Assembly: GCF_028736155.1 (NCBI RefSeq)
Contig: NZ_CP117879.1
Coordinates: forward strand, 1,054,001-1,118,000
Reading direction: 5' to 3'
Source of the DNA: Flavobacterium sp. KACC 22763
GTDB taxonomy: Bacteria; Bacteroidota; Bacteroidia; Flavobacteriales; Flavobacteriaceae
Length of the DNA stretch: 64,000 bases
Part shown: positions 38,465 through 47,661 of the stretch, one piece after another
Numbering within the stretch: the stretch's first letter is position 1
How the letters are laid out: every line of letters begins with the position of its first letter
Position numbers and translations under genes: made by a program
Notes under the pieces: model-generated
What the model was told of the DNA's origin: nothing
What the model saw: only the letters and a program-made list of their open reading frames with translations
The model's database searches: none

Positions 38465-40447
38465 CTAATGAACAAGGTTTTTCTTTATATGCCTTTCTTT
38501 TCCATTGATAGTAATATTTAGATCAATTTTTCCTTGAGAAATATTATGTTCTGGATTCTCGGTTATTTTTACTGTTGGAGCTTTTTGACCATCGAATGGG
38601 AGTAATAAGGTAATAAAGCCTTGTGTCTGCTGATTGTTTTTTATTTTTTCAAAAGTAAAAGCAGGTCTTGGTGTTTCTTTTTGATATTCATACGAAACAA
38701 AACTAGATTCATCTTTTAAAGCAATTTTTTCTTTATTAACTACTTGTATCAATAGATTATTTCCATCTTCATAATGAGTTGTAATGCTATTGTCTAAAGA
38801 ATCGCTTGAAGCTTTACTATCTTCTTTAAGATTATAATGAATTCCTAGATTGCCAGTTGCGGCTCCAATTGCTCGATCAATAATGAGAAAAAAAGTGTTA
38901 TCGATAAAAAGAAAAGTTCTTTCGTGGTTTAAATCTTTGTAACTCGGATTGCTGTAAGACAAAATCTGAGTGTTTCCATCAGGTTGCCATTCTAATAGTT
39001 TGGCATCGTTTGTTATGTTTTGATTATCAAGTGTTAAAGTTTGGTGTGCTTTAGTAGATCTATACCAATCTCTTTTAGAATTTTCTTGATTGCCTACATT
39101 CGCATAGACAAAACTACCTGAATCTGGAGTGAAATTTCGGCCTTTTATCCAAAGCACAAAATTGCCATTGTCAGGATGAGAATGAAACTCAGCTGGAGGC
39201 CCAGCTTTAATCTGCATTACAGTTGCAGAGGTATCTAGGCCATTTCTAAAAGCATAAAAACCAGCATATGGAAGACTGCTTGATAAATAGTCAGGCTTTT
39301 TTCCTGATTTAAAGTTTGATGCATAATACTTAATAATTTCATTTTTTGGAAAAGCTTTCTCCCAGATCTGATAATTCTTTAGCATAGCACTTTTCGTTGT
39401 TAAAAAAGAGTTTCCATACAACGGAAAAGTATAATCTGGGAATGAATACTTACCAACCGCAAGCACCATTTTTTCGACTAGATTACTATAGCTTTCAGGA
39501 AATTCATTTTCGATTTTGTTTAATTGGGCTATCTGTAAAGCATCTAAAAATATTTTAATGGTACCGATATGATAAGAAGGCGAAAGTTCAAATTGGACGC
39601 CATCAGGTAATATTTGTTTTTGAATTTCTTCATTTAAAACAGTAATTCCGCTTTTGCGCCAAGCGGCAGCACTCTTCATTTCAGGGAAAAAGCTTCCTGC
39701 GTACATCATATGAAGAGCTTCATACAATCTATGATTTCCAACATCTGTATAATTATTGGATACATATTCGGCCTGTTCATTATAAGAATTTAAAAATTCC
39801 ATTAAAAAAGCAGGAGTGAAGTTTGGCGAATTCAAAAACATATTGAAATACGAAGACCAATGATTAAGCCTGAAAGAAACCACAAAAGCTTTCCACGCAA
39901 AATCTTTTTCGTCAGGATAGGTGTCTTGTTTGTTTTTTTTAATCCAATCTCGTACTTCGAAAACCCATTCTTTGGCATATTTTTCATCTCCAGAGCTATT
40001 GTAAACAATACCTAGTGATTCCCAGAAAGCAGTTCTATGCAAAAAAGTAGATAGTAACTGATCTTGTACCGGACGATATTGCCAATTAATGTCTTGTCCG
40101 TAATCATATGCTGGATAGCCTTTATGCGGTTTAAATTTGTGTATCAGAATATTATTGGCAAGTTCTAAGGTATTGTTGTTAACCTTTTTTCCTTTTAATT
40201 TTTCTAAATCAGTTGCATTAAAATTCAAATGCTGAACATCGGTGCGATTTCGATAATAATCTAATAGTCGGTTTGCTGCTTCTTCATATTTCGATGAAGA
40301 AACTAGTTTTTTTACTTTTTCAAGTCCTTTGTAATCAAGGTTTATAGCATTAAAACTAGATTTGGTTATCTTAACTTCTTGTGCAAAAGTTTTTTGCATT
40401 AAAAGTAAAACAAAGAGTAAGGCGAAAGTTTTTGCAGAAAGACTCAT
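38465..40447 (-). CDS. hepC: PL12 heparin-sulfate lyase (heparinase III type), copy B
   Basis: A 660-residue paralogue of the adjacent PL12, clearly related along its full length (both have SSGDEKYAKEW, NSPNFTPAFLMEFLNSYN and AGPPAEFH). The signal peptide ends TFA-QE. The catalytic residues are Asn238 (VGNHRLYEA), Tyr292 (LSPSYHIG) and His422 (AEFHSHPDNG), all conserved, so both copies should be active. Substrate-facing stretches differ, for example RQ-HRVTWW against HRTAFW, which suggests different sulfation preferences. It lies 11 bp downstream of the GH88 gene. Confidence 0.92.
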   Translation of the reverse strand: MSLSAKTFALLFVLLLMQKTFAQEVKITKSSFNAINLDYKGLEKVKKLVSSSKYEEAANRLLDYYRNRTDVQHLNFNATDLEKLKGKKVNNNTLELANNILIHKFKPHKGYPAYDYGQDINWQYRPVQDQLLSTFLHRTAFWESLGIVYNSSGDEKYAKEWVFEVRDWIKKNKQDTYPDEKDFAWKAFVVSFRLNHWSSYFNMFLNSPNFTPAFLMEFLNSYNEQAEYVSNNYTDVGNHRLYEALHMMYAGSFFPEMKSAAAWRKSGITVLNEEIQKQILPDGVQFELSPSYHIGTIKIFLDALQIAQLNKIENEFPESYSNLVEKMVLAVGKYSFPDYTFPLYGNSFLTTKSAMLKNYQIWEKAFPKNEIIKYYASNFKSGKKPDYLSSSLPYAGFYAFRNGLDTSATVMQIKAGPPAEFHSHPDNGNFVLWIKGRNFTPDSGSFVYANVGNQENSKRDWYRSTKAHQTLTLDNQNITNDAKLLEWQPDGNTQILSYSNPSYKDLNHERTFLFIDNTFFLIIDRAIGAATGNLGIHYNLKEDSKASSDSLDNSITTHYEDGNNLLIQVVNKEKIALKDESSFVSYEYQKETPRPAFTFEKIKNNQQTQGFITLLLPFDGQKAPTVKITENPEHNISQGKIDLNITINGKERHIKKNLVH

Positions 40448-40458
40448 TTTGATCTAAT

Positions 40459-41661
40459 TTAGATTTCAAGTTTTTTTATCGCAGCATATCTCTTTAATGC
40501 TTCAAGATAGTAGTAATCTGCATAATCTAGCGGTGTATCAATTTCTGAATTGTACAGAAAAGCGCCCACGCTGTGTTTTAATAAAAAGAAATGATTTTCT
40601 CCTGGTTTGGCCAGATAAGCATCAGATGATAAAGATTTTAGTATTTCTTCGGCATAGTCAACGTATTTTTTTCCGTCCTTAACCTGAGTGCTTAAATCTA
40701 AAAGGGCAGAAGCAATAACAGCAGCAGCCGAAGCATCGCGTGGCGCAAGTTCTGCAGTGTCTAAAGCATTATGCACATCAAAATCCCAAACAGGAACTTT
40801 GTCTTTTGGCATTCTTGGATGATTCATAATAAAAGATGCAATGTTTTCTGCTTGTTGCAAAAACTTAGGATTTTTGCTATTTGCGTAACACATCGTATAA
40901 CCGTAGAGTCCCCAAGCCTGTCCACGCGCCCATGAAGATTCATGCGTGACACCTTGATGAGTTCCTTTGTGTAAGACCTTACCTGTTTTTGGGTCATAAT
41001 CTACTAAATGATAAGAGCTGTAATCTTTTCTAAAATGATTTTTCATAGTAGTTAAAGCGTGTGTACTGGCGGCTTTTGCATATTCAGGTTTATCAAACTG
41101 ATTGGCACTCCAATATAAATACTCCAAATTCATCATATTGTCTATAATTACAGGATAATGCAACCAAGGAAAATCCCAAGAACGGATAGTGCCTACTACT
41201 GGACTAAAACGAGCATAAAGATTTGCCGCGCCATCAGCCAAAGCAGGAAGATATGTTTTGTCTCCTGTAATTCTATAGGCATTTCCGTAAGAGCAATACA
41301 GCATAAAACCTACGTCGTGTGTGTTCTTGATGTTTCTGATGGAGTCTAAGGCAAGGGTAAATTTTTTCGCTTCTTCGGCCATTGTTTTATCGCCTGTAAG
41401 TTCATAGCCATACCAAAGACTTCCAGGAAAGAAACCCGTTGTCCAGTCGGTTATTCCTGCAAGACGAACAGTTCCGTCTGGATTAACAGATCGCGGATTT
41501 TTTCCGGGTTGGTAAGTTTGTGCGGCTTTGTTTAATTGAAAATGAATTACTTCGGTCGTTTTTGTAAACCAAAGTGGTGACGGATCTTCTTGAATAGGTT
41601 TTGCAGAAGAACTTAATGCGGTAAATGTAAATGCCAGAAATAGGTTAAAGGTTTTCTTCAT
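40459..41661 (-). CDS. ugl: GH88 unsaturated glucuronyl hydrolase
   Basis: A 400-residue alpha/alpha-barrel enzyme with a signal peptide (residues 1-20). It hydrolyses the 4,5-unsaturated uronic acid left on oligosaccharides by the lyases. Catalytic aspartates of the family are visible as HDVGFM (Asp116) and IIDNMMNLEYLYW (Asp174). The segments TDWTTGFFPGSLWYGYE and THESSWARGQAWGLYGYT are diagnostic for GH88. First gene of a minus-strand unit with PL12 copy B; a locus motif lies about 98 bp upstream. The product would pass to the DUF4861/KduD steps. Confidence 0.95.
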   Translation of the reverse strand: MKKTFNLFLAFTFTALSSSAKPIQEDPSPLWFTKTTEVIHFQLNKAAQTYQPGKNPRSVNPDGTVRLAGITDWTTGFFPGSLWYGYELTGDKTMAEEAKKFTLALDSIRNIKNTHDVGFMLYCSYGNAYRITGDKTYLPALADGAANLYARFSPVVGTIRSWDFPWLHYPVIIDNMMNLEYLYWSANQFDKPEYAKAASTHALTTMKNHFRKDYSSYHLVDYDPKTGKVLHKGTHQGVTHESSWARGQAWGLYGYTMCYANSKNPKFLQQAENIASFIMNHPRMPKDKVPVWDFDVHNALDTAELAPRDASAAAVIASALLDLSTQVKDGKKYVDYAEEILKSLSSDAYLAKPGENHFFLLKHSVGAFLYNSEIDTPLDYADYYYLEALKRYAAIKKLEI

Positions 41662-41758
41662 AGTGTAATCGGTTTATTGATATTCGGTTTGGGTGAATAT
41701 CTTTAAAGCGAAATTAAATGGGACTACGAAAACCGTGTTTCAGTTTTTACTATAAATC

Positions 41759-41776
41759 TTTTGAATTTGTCTAAAA
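41759..41776 (-). promoter_or_regulatory. Candidate PUL operator (copy 3, GH88)
   Basis: TTTTGAATTTGTCTAAAA, 98 bp upstream of the GH88 start. It differs from the sulfatase copy at two positions, and TATT follows at the same spacing as in the other two strong copies. Inferred HTCS binding site. Confidence 0.5.
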
Positions 41777-41919
41777 GTGTATTTATTGCTAATTAAAAGT
41801 GAAACAGTAGAAGACAGGTTTTATTCCAACAAGTAAAAATCAAATTTCCCTTTTTTGCAAGCTTTTGGGCTATTAAAAGGATTTTTATGCTTAACTTGTA
41901 AAATCCAAAATCAATTTTT

Positions 41920-42495
41920 ATGACTATAAATAGACTATTCCTTATCTTTTTTGTATTTGTTTTATATTCCTGCAGCAATAAAAAAGAGCAGGAGCTTATT
42001 GTGCGCGAAAACTCGCTTTTAGAAAGAGAGAAACAGTTTCAGGATAAAGAAGCAGAATATGAAAAGCTTTTAAAAATGAAAGACAGCCTATTGTCTATCA
42101 CTAAAGTAAAAGACACGCTTTCTAAAATAAAAGAATGGCCAGAAGAGCTTAAAATTGCATGGAACAGCAAAATGATATGCAAGGAATCGAATTGCAGTAA
42201 TTATGTTATTGGTGATCAACGCAGTGAGGTATGGGAGTTTCGATCTGATTCTACGGGCATGTATGCCAATGTATTAAGCAATAGTGAAATTAAACGTGTT
42301 TTTACGGGGCAATATTTAGAAAGCAAAATAGTGCTTGATTCGGCAAAAGAAACTTCTTCTAAAAACAAAATAAAGGTGAGTGTAGTGCTAGATGATATTA
42401 AAAAGAATATCATTAAAGGCACTCAGACTATAACAGGCCAGGATAATTGCACTGCAAAATTCTCAGTTGAACTTACTCCATCTAATAAAAAGTAA
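41920..42495 (+). CDS. Hypothetical lipoprotein with coiled coil
   Basis: A 191-residue protein not recognised as a named family. The signal peptide ends in a lipobox (VLYSC, Cys19). A heptad-rich, charged segment follows (about 24-70, ENSLLEREKQFQDKEAEYEKLL), which looks like a coiled coil. A C-terminal domain of about 110 residues starts near EWPEELKIAWNSKMICKESNCSNY and contains paired cysteines. It ends 3 bp before the antiporter gene, so the two are probably cotranscribed and may be functionally linked at the envelope. Confidence 0.7.
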   Translation: MTINRLFLIFFVFVLYSCSNKKEQELIVRENSLLEREKQFQDKEAEYEKLLKMKDSLLSITKVKDTLSKIKEWPEELKIAWNSKMICKESNCSNYVIGDQRSEVWEFRSDSTGMYANVLSNSEIKRVFTGQYLESKIVLDSAKETSSKNKIKVSVVLDDIKKNIIKGTQTITGQDNCTAKFSVELTPSNKK

Positions 42496-42498
42496 TTT

Positions 42499-44616
42499 AT
42501 GCTACTGAGTATACATCATATAAGTTTTCCTATTGAAGATCCTCTTTTAAAGTATCTTATCGAAATTATTATCATTTTATGCATTCCGCTTTTATTGAAT
42601 AAAATTAAAGTGCCGCATCTGCTTGGTCTTATTATTGCCGGTGCGCTTATAGGTCCAAACGGTTTTGGAGTGCTTTCTAGAGACAGTAGTGTCGTAGTTA
42701 CAGGAACAACTGGGCTTTTATACATTATGTTTTTAGCCGGTCTGGAAATTGATATGGCCGATTTTAAAAAGAACAAATGGAAGAGTATCATTTTTTCCAT
42801 TTTCACTTTTGCCGTTCCTTTTATTCTCGGACTTGTCGGGGGTTATTATATACTAGGCTTTTCTTTGCTTACTTCAATTCTTTTCGCCAGTCTTTTTTCG
42901 TCGCACACCTTAATCGTTTACCCAATGGTAAGCGGACTTGGGATTGCTAAAAATCTCGCGGTAAATATAACCGTTGGAGGAACGATGATTACAGATGTGC
43001 TTTCGCTTCTCGTTTTGGCCGCCATTGTCGGAATGTCTCAGGGAGAAGTAGGAACGGCTTTCTGGGTTAAGCTATCGGTTTCAATGGTCATTTTTACTTT
43101 AATTGTATTATTGGTTTTTCCGATAATTGCAAGATGGTTTTTTAAAAACGTAGAAGATAAAATCTCTCAATATCTTTTTGTGCTTGTCATGATTTATTTG
43201 GCGGCGCTTCTCGCTGAATTGGCAGGTATTGAATCTATCATTGGAGCTTTTTTTGCTGGATTAGCTTTAAACAAATTGATTCCGCATACGTCATCATTGA
43301 TGAACAGAGTGGAGTTTGTCGGAAATGCCATTTTTATCCCATTCTTTTTAATAAGCGTAGGAATGCTGATTGATTTTAATGCCTTTATTCAAAGTTGGGA
43401 AACATTGTGGGTCGCATCAATTATGCTTATTGCTTCTATTGGAGGAAAATATGTTGCCGCTATACTGACGAAAAAGACATTTAAACTTACGAATGATGAA
43501 GGACAATTGATTTTTGGACTGAGTTCGGCATCTGCGGCAGCTACACTGGCTTCAGTAATGGTGGGTTATAATATAATTATTGGCGAAAATGATGCTGGAG
43601 AACCTATAAGACTTTTAAATGAACATGTACTTAACGGCAGTATTCTTCTTATTCTTGTTTCTTGTACGGTATCGTCTTTTGTATCAATGGCAAGCGCTCA
43701 GCGTATCGCACAAGCAGATAAAGACAATACGGTATCAGGTAAAAACGAGGAACGAGAGAATATACTTTTGGCAGTAAATCATGAAGCTACTGTAGAAAAA
43801 ATGGTAAATCTTGGGCTAATGGTAAAGTCCTCGTCTAATAAACAGCTTTATGCTGTTAATGTAATTAATGATGATGCAAATGAATCTTCAGAAAAAAATG
43901 CTGAACGAATATTAGAAAATGCCATTAAAGCCGCTTCTGCTGCCGATGTAGAATTACACCCTATTACGCGTCATGATAATGATATAGCAAGCGGAATAAG
44001 TAATGTTATAAAAGAAAAAGAGATTACAGATCTTATTGTAGGACTTGAAGGAGGAAAAGGTTTTTCGGCTTCATTTGTGTATAATCTGTATAATGGTTAT
44101 CTGCGAAATAAAAGCATTAATTTGATGGTATATCATGCTGTACAGCCTGCTGCTACGATTAAAAGATATTTGGTCTTTATACCGGCAGATGCCGAAATGG
44201 ATGCAGGATTTTTTCATTCGATGTTAAGAATTTGGAATATAGGCCGTAATTCTGGAGCAAAAATGAGTTTCTACGGAAAAGAGAAAACGCTCGACATTCT
44301 AAAAAGAATTGCAAAAAAGGCCTCTATAGAAGCTACATTTGATGTTTACTCAAATTGGGAAAATGCAGAACAGACGGCGCTTTCTATTGAGGAAAATGAA
44401 GGTCTAGTTATTATGATGGGAGATAGAGGAATGCATTCGTATTTTCCTAAAATGAGAGATATTCCAGATCTTTTGAACAATAGGTTTATTAGCAATAACT
44501 ATATGCTTATTTATCCTTTTTCTAAAACTGCTGCAAACAATACAGAAAAAAGATCTGTAAGTAGTCATGATGATTTTGCAGAAATAGGAAAAGCGATTCG
44601 AAATATTTTTAAATAA
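42499..44616 (+). CDS. CPA2-family cation:proton antiporter with C-terminal UspA-like region
   Basis: A 705-residue inner-membrane protein. Residues about 10-395 form the Na+/H+ exchanger fold (KefB/NapA type, 12-13 helices; LLGLIIAGALIGPNGFG near 42-58, GLEIDMADFKKN near 81-92, AGIESIIGAFFAGLALN near 241-257). Residues about 410-705 are soluble, with two Usp-like alpha/beta segments instead of a KTN domain. It exchanges Na+ or K+ for protons; the ion is not certain. It lies directly downstream of the lipoprotein gene and is closed by a bidirectional terminator. Confidence 0.9.
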   Translation: MLLSIHHISFPIEDPLLKYLIEIIIILCIPLLLNKIKVPHLLGLIIAGALIGPNGFGVLSRDSSVVVTGTTGLLYIMFLAGLEIDMADFKKNKWKSIIFSIFTFAVPFILGLVGGYYILGFSLLTSILFASLFSSHTLIVYPMVSGLGIAKNLAVNITVGGTMITDVLSLLVLAAIVGMSQGEVGTAFWVKLSVSMVIFTLIVLLVFPIIARWFFKNVEDKISQYLFVLVMIYLAALLAELAGIESIIGAFFAGLALNKLIPHTSSLMNRVEFVGNAIFIPFFLISVGMLIDFNAFIQSWETLWVASIMLIASIGGKYVAAILTKKTFKLTNDEGQLIFGLSSASAAATLASVMVGYNIIIGENDAGEPIRLLNEHVLNGSILLILVSCTVSSFVSMASAQRIAQADKDNTVSGKNEERENILLAVNHEATVEKMVNLGLMVKSSSNKQLYAVNVINDDANESSEKNAERILENAIKAASAADVELHPITRHDNDIASGISNVIKEKEITDLIVGLEGGKGFSASFVYNLYNGYLRNKSINLMVYHAVQPAATIKRYLVFIPADAEMDAGFFHSMLRIWNIGRNSGAKMSFYGKEKTLDILKRIAKKASIEATFDVYSNWENAEQTALSIEENEGLVIMMGDRGMHSYFPKMRDIPDLLNNRFISNNYMLIYPFSKTAANNTEKRSVSSHDDFAEIGKAIRNIFK

Positions 44617-44635
44617 TATTAAGAAATGAAAAAAA

Positions 44636-44675
44636 AACAAAGCCGTGTCAACAGAGAGTTTGATACGGCTTTTAT
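44636..44675. terminator. Bidirectional terminator
   Basis: Stem AAAGCCGTGTCAA paired with TTGATACGGCTTT, with A- and T-rich runs on either side. It lies between convergent genes. Confidence 0.8.
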
Positions 44676-44680
44676 ATTTA

Positions 44681-45235
44681 TCAGTTTTCCTGATTAAACT
44701 TAGACATATACATATACCAGTTCCATTCCCAAGAATTGCCATTATCTTCAGAGAATGCTTGGCTCCATACAGGATTATTTTTGTCTCTCGCATCCCAGCG
44801 AAAAATTACTAGAATATCTTTTCCGTTAAAAGTATCTTTAGTAACGAAATGGCCGACATTATTTTCAAAAGAGCCTAATACTGGAGGATCTAGTTTTCCT
44901 TCATTAGAATCGGCCCAATAAATACTCCACAATCTATTTTTCGGATTAAATAATCTTACAGTCATTCCTTCAAATGGATGTCCGTCAAAAGTGGCCAGAA
45001 AATTATCAATATTGCCAATTCCGTTTAGAACTTTGTACATTTCTTGTGTCGATTCAAACTCTGTCCATTCTGTGCAATTAGACAATCTGGAATTGAGTTT
45101 TTTATTTCGAAGTTTCCATTTTCCTTCAAAAAAATCAAAATCATCTTTCGACGAAGTTGGAGAAGCTGTAATGATTAATTCTCCATTAGCATCAAAATTT
45201 ATTTTTGGTATTTCTAAATTTTCAGTTTGCATCAT
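44681..45235 (-). CDS. Small calycin-like (DUF1579-type) protein
   Basis: A 184-residue cytoplasmic protein without a signal peptide. It has the pattern DFDFFEGKWKLRNKKL ... WTEFESTQEMYKVLNGIGNIDNF ... GMTVRLFNPKNRLWSIYWAD ... WSQAFSEDNGNSWEWNWYM, seen in a lipocalin-like/DUF1579-related group that may bind small molecules. Its start overlaps the end of the upstream NIPSNAP gene by 14 bp, so the two are translationally coupled. Family name is tentative. Confidence 0.7.
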   Translation of the reverse strand: MMQTENLEIPKINFDANGELIITASPTSSKDDFDFFEGKWKLRNKKLNSRLSNCTEWTEFESTQEMYKVLNGIGNIDNFLATFDGHPFEGMTVRLFNPKNRLWSIYWADSNEGKLDPPVLGSFENNVGHFVTKDTFNGKDILVIFRWDARDKNNPVWSQAFSEDNGNSWEWNWYMYMSKFNQEN

Positions 45236-45941
45236 TTTTAGTTCTTTGATTATTAGTTTGTTGGTTTAAAAGTAATAATTTATAATGTATGGTAACCAAT
45301 TGCTGTATTGAAAATTTTAATGAAGATGGCATATTGTCAATCGCTTTCTGTTTCATTTCAAATTCATTTTTGTCTTTATAATGAGTTATAGTTACCAAGA
45401 GATTTTTATCTTGGAAAACAGGCAGCCTTGGAAAATCATTTTCTTTCATTTCGCTTATCCAAAAAGAGATATCAGTACTATTTATAGAACTCAGAAACGG
45501 AATGTACTCTTGTTCAAATAGCTTTATTACTCGTTCTAATGTGCTATTGCAGATATAGAAATCAATAACTGTAATACCTTTATTCGTTTTAAGATTTGAG
45601 CTTTTGTATAGTGGTTTTAATAGATAAACATTATCGGAGTTTATCATCATTTCATTTGCTGCTTTTCCGTTTTCCTTCCAGACAGCACTTTCACAATAAA
45701 AATCATTTAAAAATTTTACTCTCGTGCTCATGTCTTTAAAGCCACGAAGCCAAACGAATCGGTCATTTGAGTTCTCAATTTTAAATTCTCCCAAAGTATA
45801 ACCGCCTAATTTCTGCATAGGTTCAACAAATTTCGTATGAAAAAAATCACTGAATGCGTCGGCTAAATTTGGTTTCAATAAATAATTACGAACTTCCAAA
45901 ACTTGAATATTTTCTGAGTCTTCTAGATTATTGTAAGCCAT
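45222..45941 (-). CDS. NIPSNAP family protein
   Basis: 239 residues using the ATG at 45941; the longer frame begins with TTG at 45968. Residues about 10-105 form a NIPSNAP (dimeric alpha/beta barrel) domain: VLEVRNYLLKPNLADAFSDFF, GEFKIENSNDRFVWLRGFKDM and FYCESAVWKENGKAANEMM. The C-terminal half looks like a second, diverged ferredoxin-like barrel. Function is unknown; such proteins often act as small monooxygenase-like or binding proteins. It is divergent from the HxlR-BatD gene, and HxlR regulators commonly control the adjacent divergent operon. Confidence 0.82.
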   Translation of the reverse strand: MAYNNLEDSENIQVLEVRNYLLKPNLADAFSDFFHTKFVEPMQKLGGYTLGEFKIENSNDRFVWLRGFKDMSTRVKFLNDFYCESAVWKENGKAANEMMINSDNVYLLKPLYKSSNLKTNKGITVIDFYICNSTLERVIKLFEQEYIPFLSSINSTDISFWISEMKENDFPRLPVFQDKNLLVTITHYKDKNEFEMKQKAIDNMPSSLKFSIQQLVTIHYKLLLLNQQTNNQRTKNDAN

Positions 45942-46068
45942 ATTTTTCGATTTAAAATGTTTACACAAAGTAAATTAAACAATATCTTTACGACAAGTAG
46001 GTACAATTTGGTATCCTACAGACTAAAAGTATATTAATGCTGATTATCAGGATATAAAAAATTGAAAA

Positions 46069-47556
46069 ATGATAAAAAAAAATAAAACGGCTTATTGTCC
46101 CGTTGATTATGCTTTTCAACGAATAGGAGGTAAATACAAAGGAAGAATTTTATGGTATTTAAAAGAGGGCATTATGAGATATGGGGAGTTAAAAAGAATT
46201 GTAGAAGGAATAACACCCAAAATGCTTACTCAAACTCTAAGAGAATTAGAAGAAGATAAATTAATTATAAGAAAGGTTTATAAGGAAGTGCCGCCTCGTG
46301 TAGAATACCGTCTTTCTGAAACCGGTAAAGAATTAATTCCATTTATTGACCAGATGCGAATTTGGGGAGAAAGACAAATGGCCTTTATGAAATTGAAAAA
46401 TTCATTAATTATCTTTTTCTCGCTTTTTACCTTAACTGTGTTTTCACAGGATAATCTAAAATTAAGTGCCAAAGTTTCTAGAGACACTATTGGTTATTTT
46501 GATGTCGTAAGAGTAACTTTTGAGGCTAATAGCGGAGATGTTACTCTTAGAGAACCATATTTTGACGATTTTACAATCTACAAGGATAAAAGTATAAATA
46601 TAGAAACAAGTTACACAAACAATGCTAAGACATCTAAAACGGTTATATCTTATGTGTTAAAACCAAAAAGAACAGGTGAATTAATTATTGACAGAGCAGT
46701 TTTTGAGTATAATGATAAAATTTTTTCAACTGAGCCTGTTACCATATATGTTAAAGGCGAAACATTGACAAATAATTCTTTAAAAAAGGACGACAAGATT
46801 TTTGTTTCTGCTCAAATCTCCAATTATACTCCGTTTTGTTATGAACCAGTAACAATCGAATACAAACTATATTATTGTGATGATTTTGTACCGTCGTCAA
46901 TTAGCTTTGATTTTAATAAAGAATATTTAGATCAATTTTATATTTATTCTATTGTTCAGGAAGAATCAGCTAATAAAGATATAGTTGATGGAAAGGAATA
47001 CAATAGTATTGTAGTAAAGAAAGATGTGATTCGGTTTAAACAGCAAGCGGAAATCTCTCTTAACAATAAAATGACTATTGAATACAAAACAAAAAAAACA
47101 GCAATAGGAGATGATAATATAATTTCTGAAAAATTTTTATCAGTAGATTCAAAAAAAATTAAAGCCAAAAAAATGGAAAAAACTTCTAATTTTCCTTATG
47201 AAATTCAATCATTTGGAGATTATAGATTAGAAGTGTTTTATCCTGAAAACACAAAAATAAGAAAGAATAAAATCATTGAAATTAATGTACAGCTAGACGG
47301 TGAAGGATATATTGAAGATGAAATTATACCGAAGCTCACTATTCCAAAAACGTTTGAAATTGTTTCTAGTGAAATAAAAAATGAACCGATCTTCGAAGGC
47401 GAAAAAATAAAAACAGTAGCTACAAGAACATATAAAATAAAACCATTAGCAGTCGGTAATTATAAATTTAGTCCTGTTCGATTTAATTTTTATAATGAGA
47501 AAAAACAACAAAGAAAGACGGTTTTATCTAAAGGATTTACACTTACGGTGAACTAA
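46069..47556 (+). CDS. In-frame fusion: HxlR-type DNA-binding domain + BatD-like periplasmic domain
   Basis: 495 residues in one uninterrupted frame. Residues 1 to about 106 are a complete HxlR winged-helix regulator (CPVDYAFQRIGGKYKGRILWYL; GELKRIVEGITPKMLTQTLRELE; PPRVEYRLSETGKELIPFI; WGERQM). It is followed at once by MKLKNSLIIFFSLFTLTVFSQD, which looks like a signal peptide or membrane helix. The next 385 residues resemble BatD/oxygen-tolerance proteins (SAKVSRDTIGYFDVVRVTFEAN; SYVLKPKRTGELIIDRAVFEYNDKIF), without the usual C-terminal membrane helix. If made as one chain, the DNA-binding domain would be cytoplasmic and the BatD part periplasmic. Alternatively the BatD part starts internally at 46378 or 46387, or the join is a deletion scar. 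Confidence 0.8.
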   Translation: MIKKNKTAYCPVDYAFQRIGGKYKGRILWYLKEGIMRYGELKRIVEGITPKMLTQTLRELEEDKLIIRKVYKEVPPRVEYRLSETGKELIPFIDQMRIWGERQMAFMKLKNSLIIFFSLFTLTVFSQDNLKLSAKVSRDTIGYFDVVRVTFEANSGDVTLREPYFDDFTIYKDKSINIETSYTNNAKTSKTVISYVLKPKRTGELIIDRAVFEYNDKIFSTEPVTIYVKGETLTNNSLKKDDKIFVSAQISNYTPFCYEPVTIEYKLYYCDDFVPSSISFDFNKEYLDQFYIYSIVQEESANKDIVDGKEYNSIVVKKDVIRFKQQAEISLNNKMTIEYKTKKTAIGDDNIISEKFLSVDSKKIKAKKMEKTSNFPYEIQSFGDYRLEVFYPENTKIRKNKIIEINVQLDGEGYIEDEIIPKLTIPKTFEIVSSEIKNEPIFEGEKIKTVATRTYKIKPLAVGNYKFSPVRFNFYNEKKQQRKTVLSKGFTLTVN

Positions 47557-47661
47557 TTTTTTTTTCTAACAATCACTAGTATTAGAAAAAATGAATCATT
47601 TTATTAAAAAAATATATACTTTTAGTAATTGATTACTAACTGACTAATAGACCAAAAAAAC

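Noticed and set aside
45942..45968. Longer NIPSNAP start (TTG at 45968)
   Set aside because: The ATG at 45941 begins a protein that enters the NIPSNAP domain soon afterwards; the extension adds nothing recognisable.
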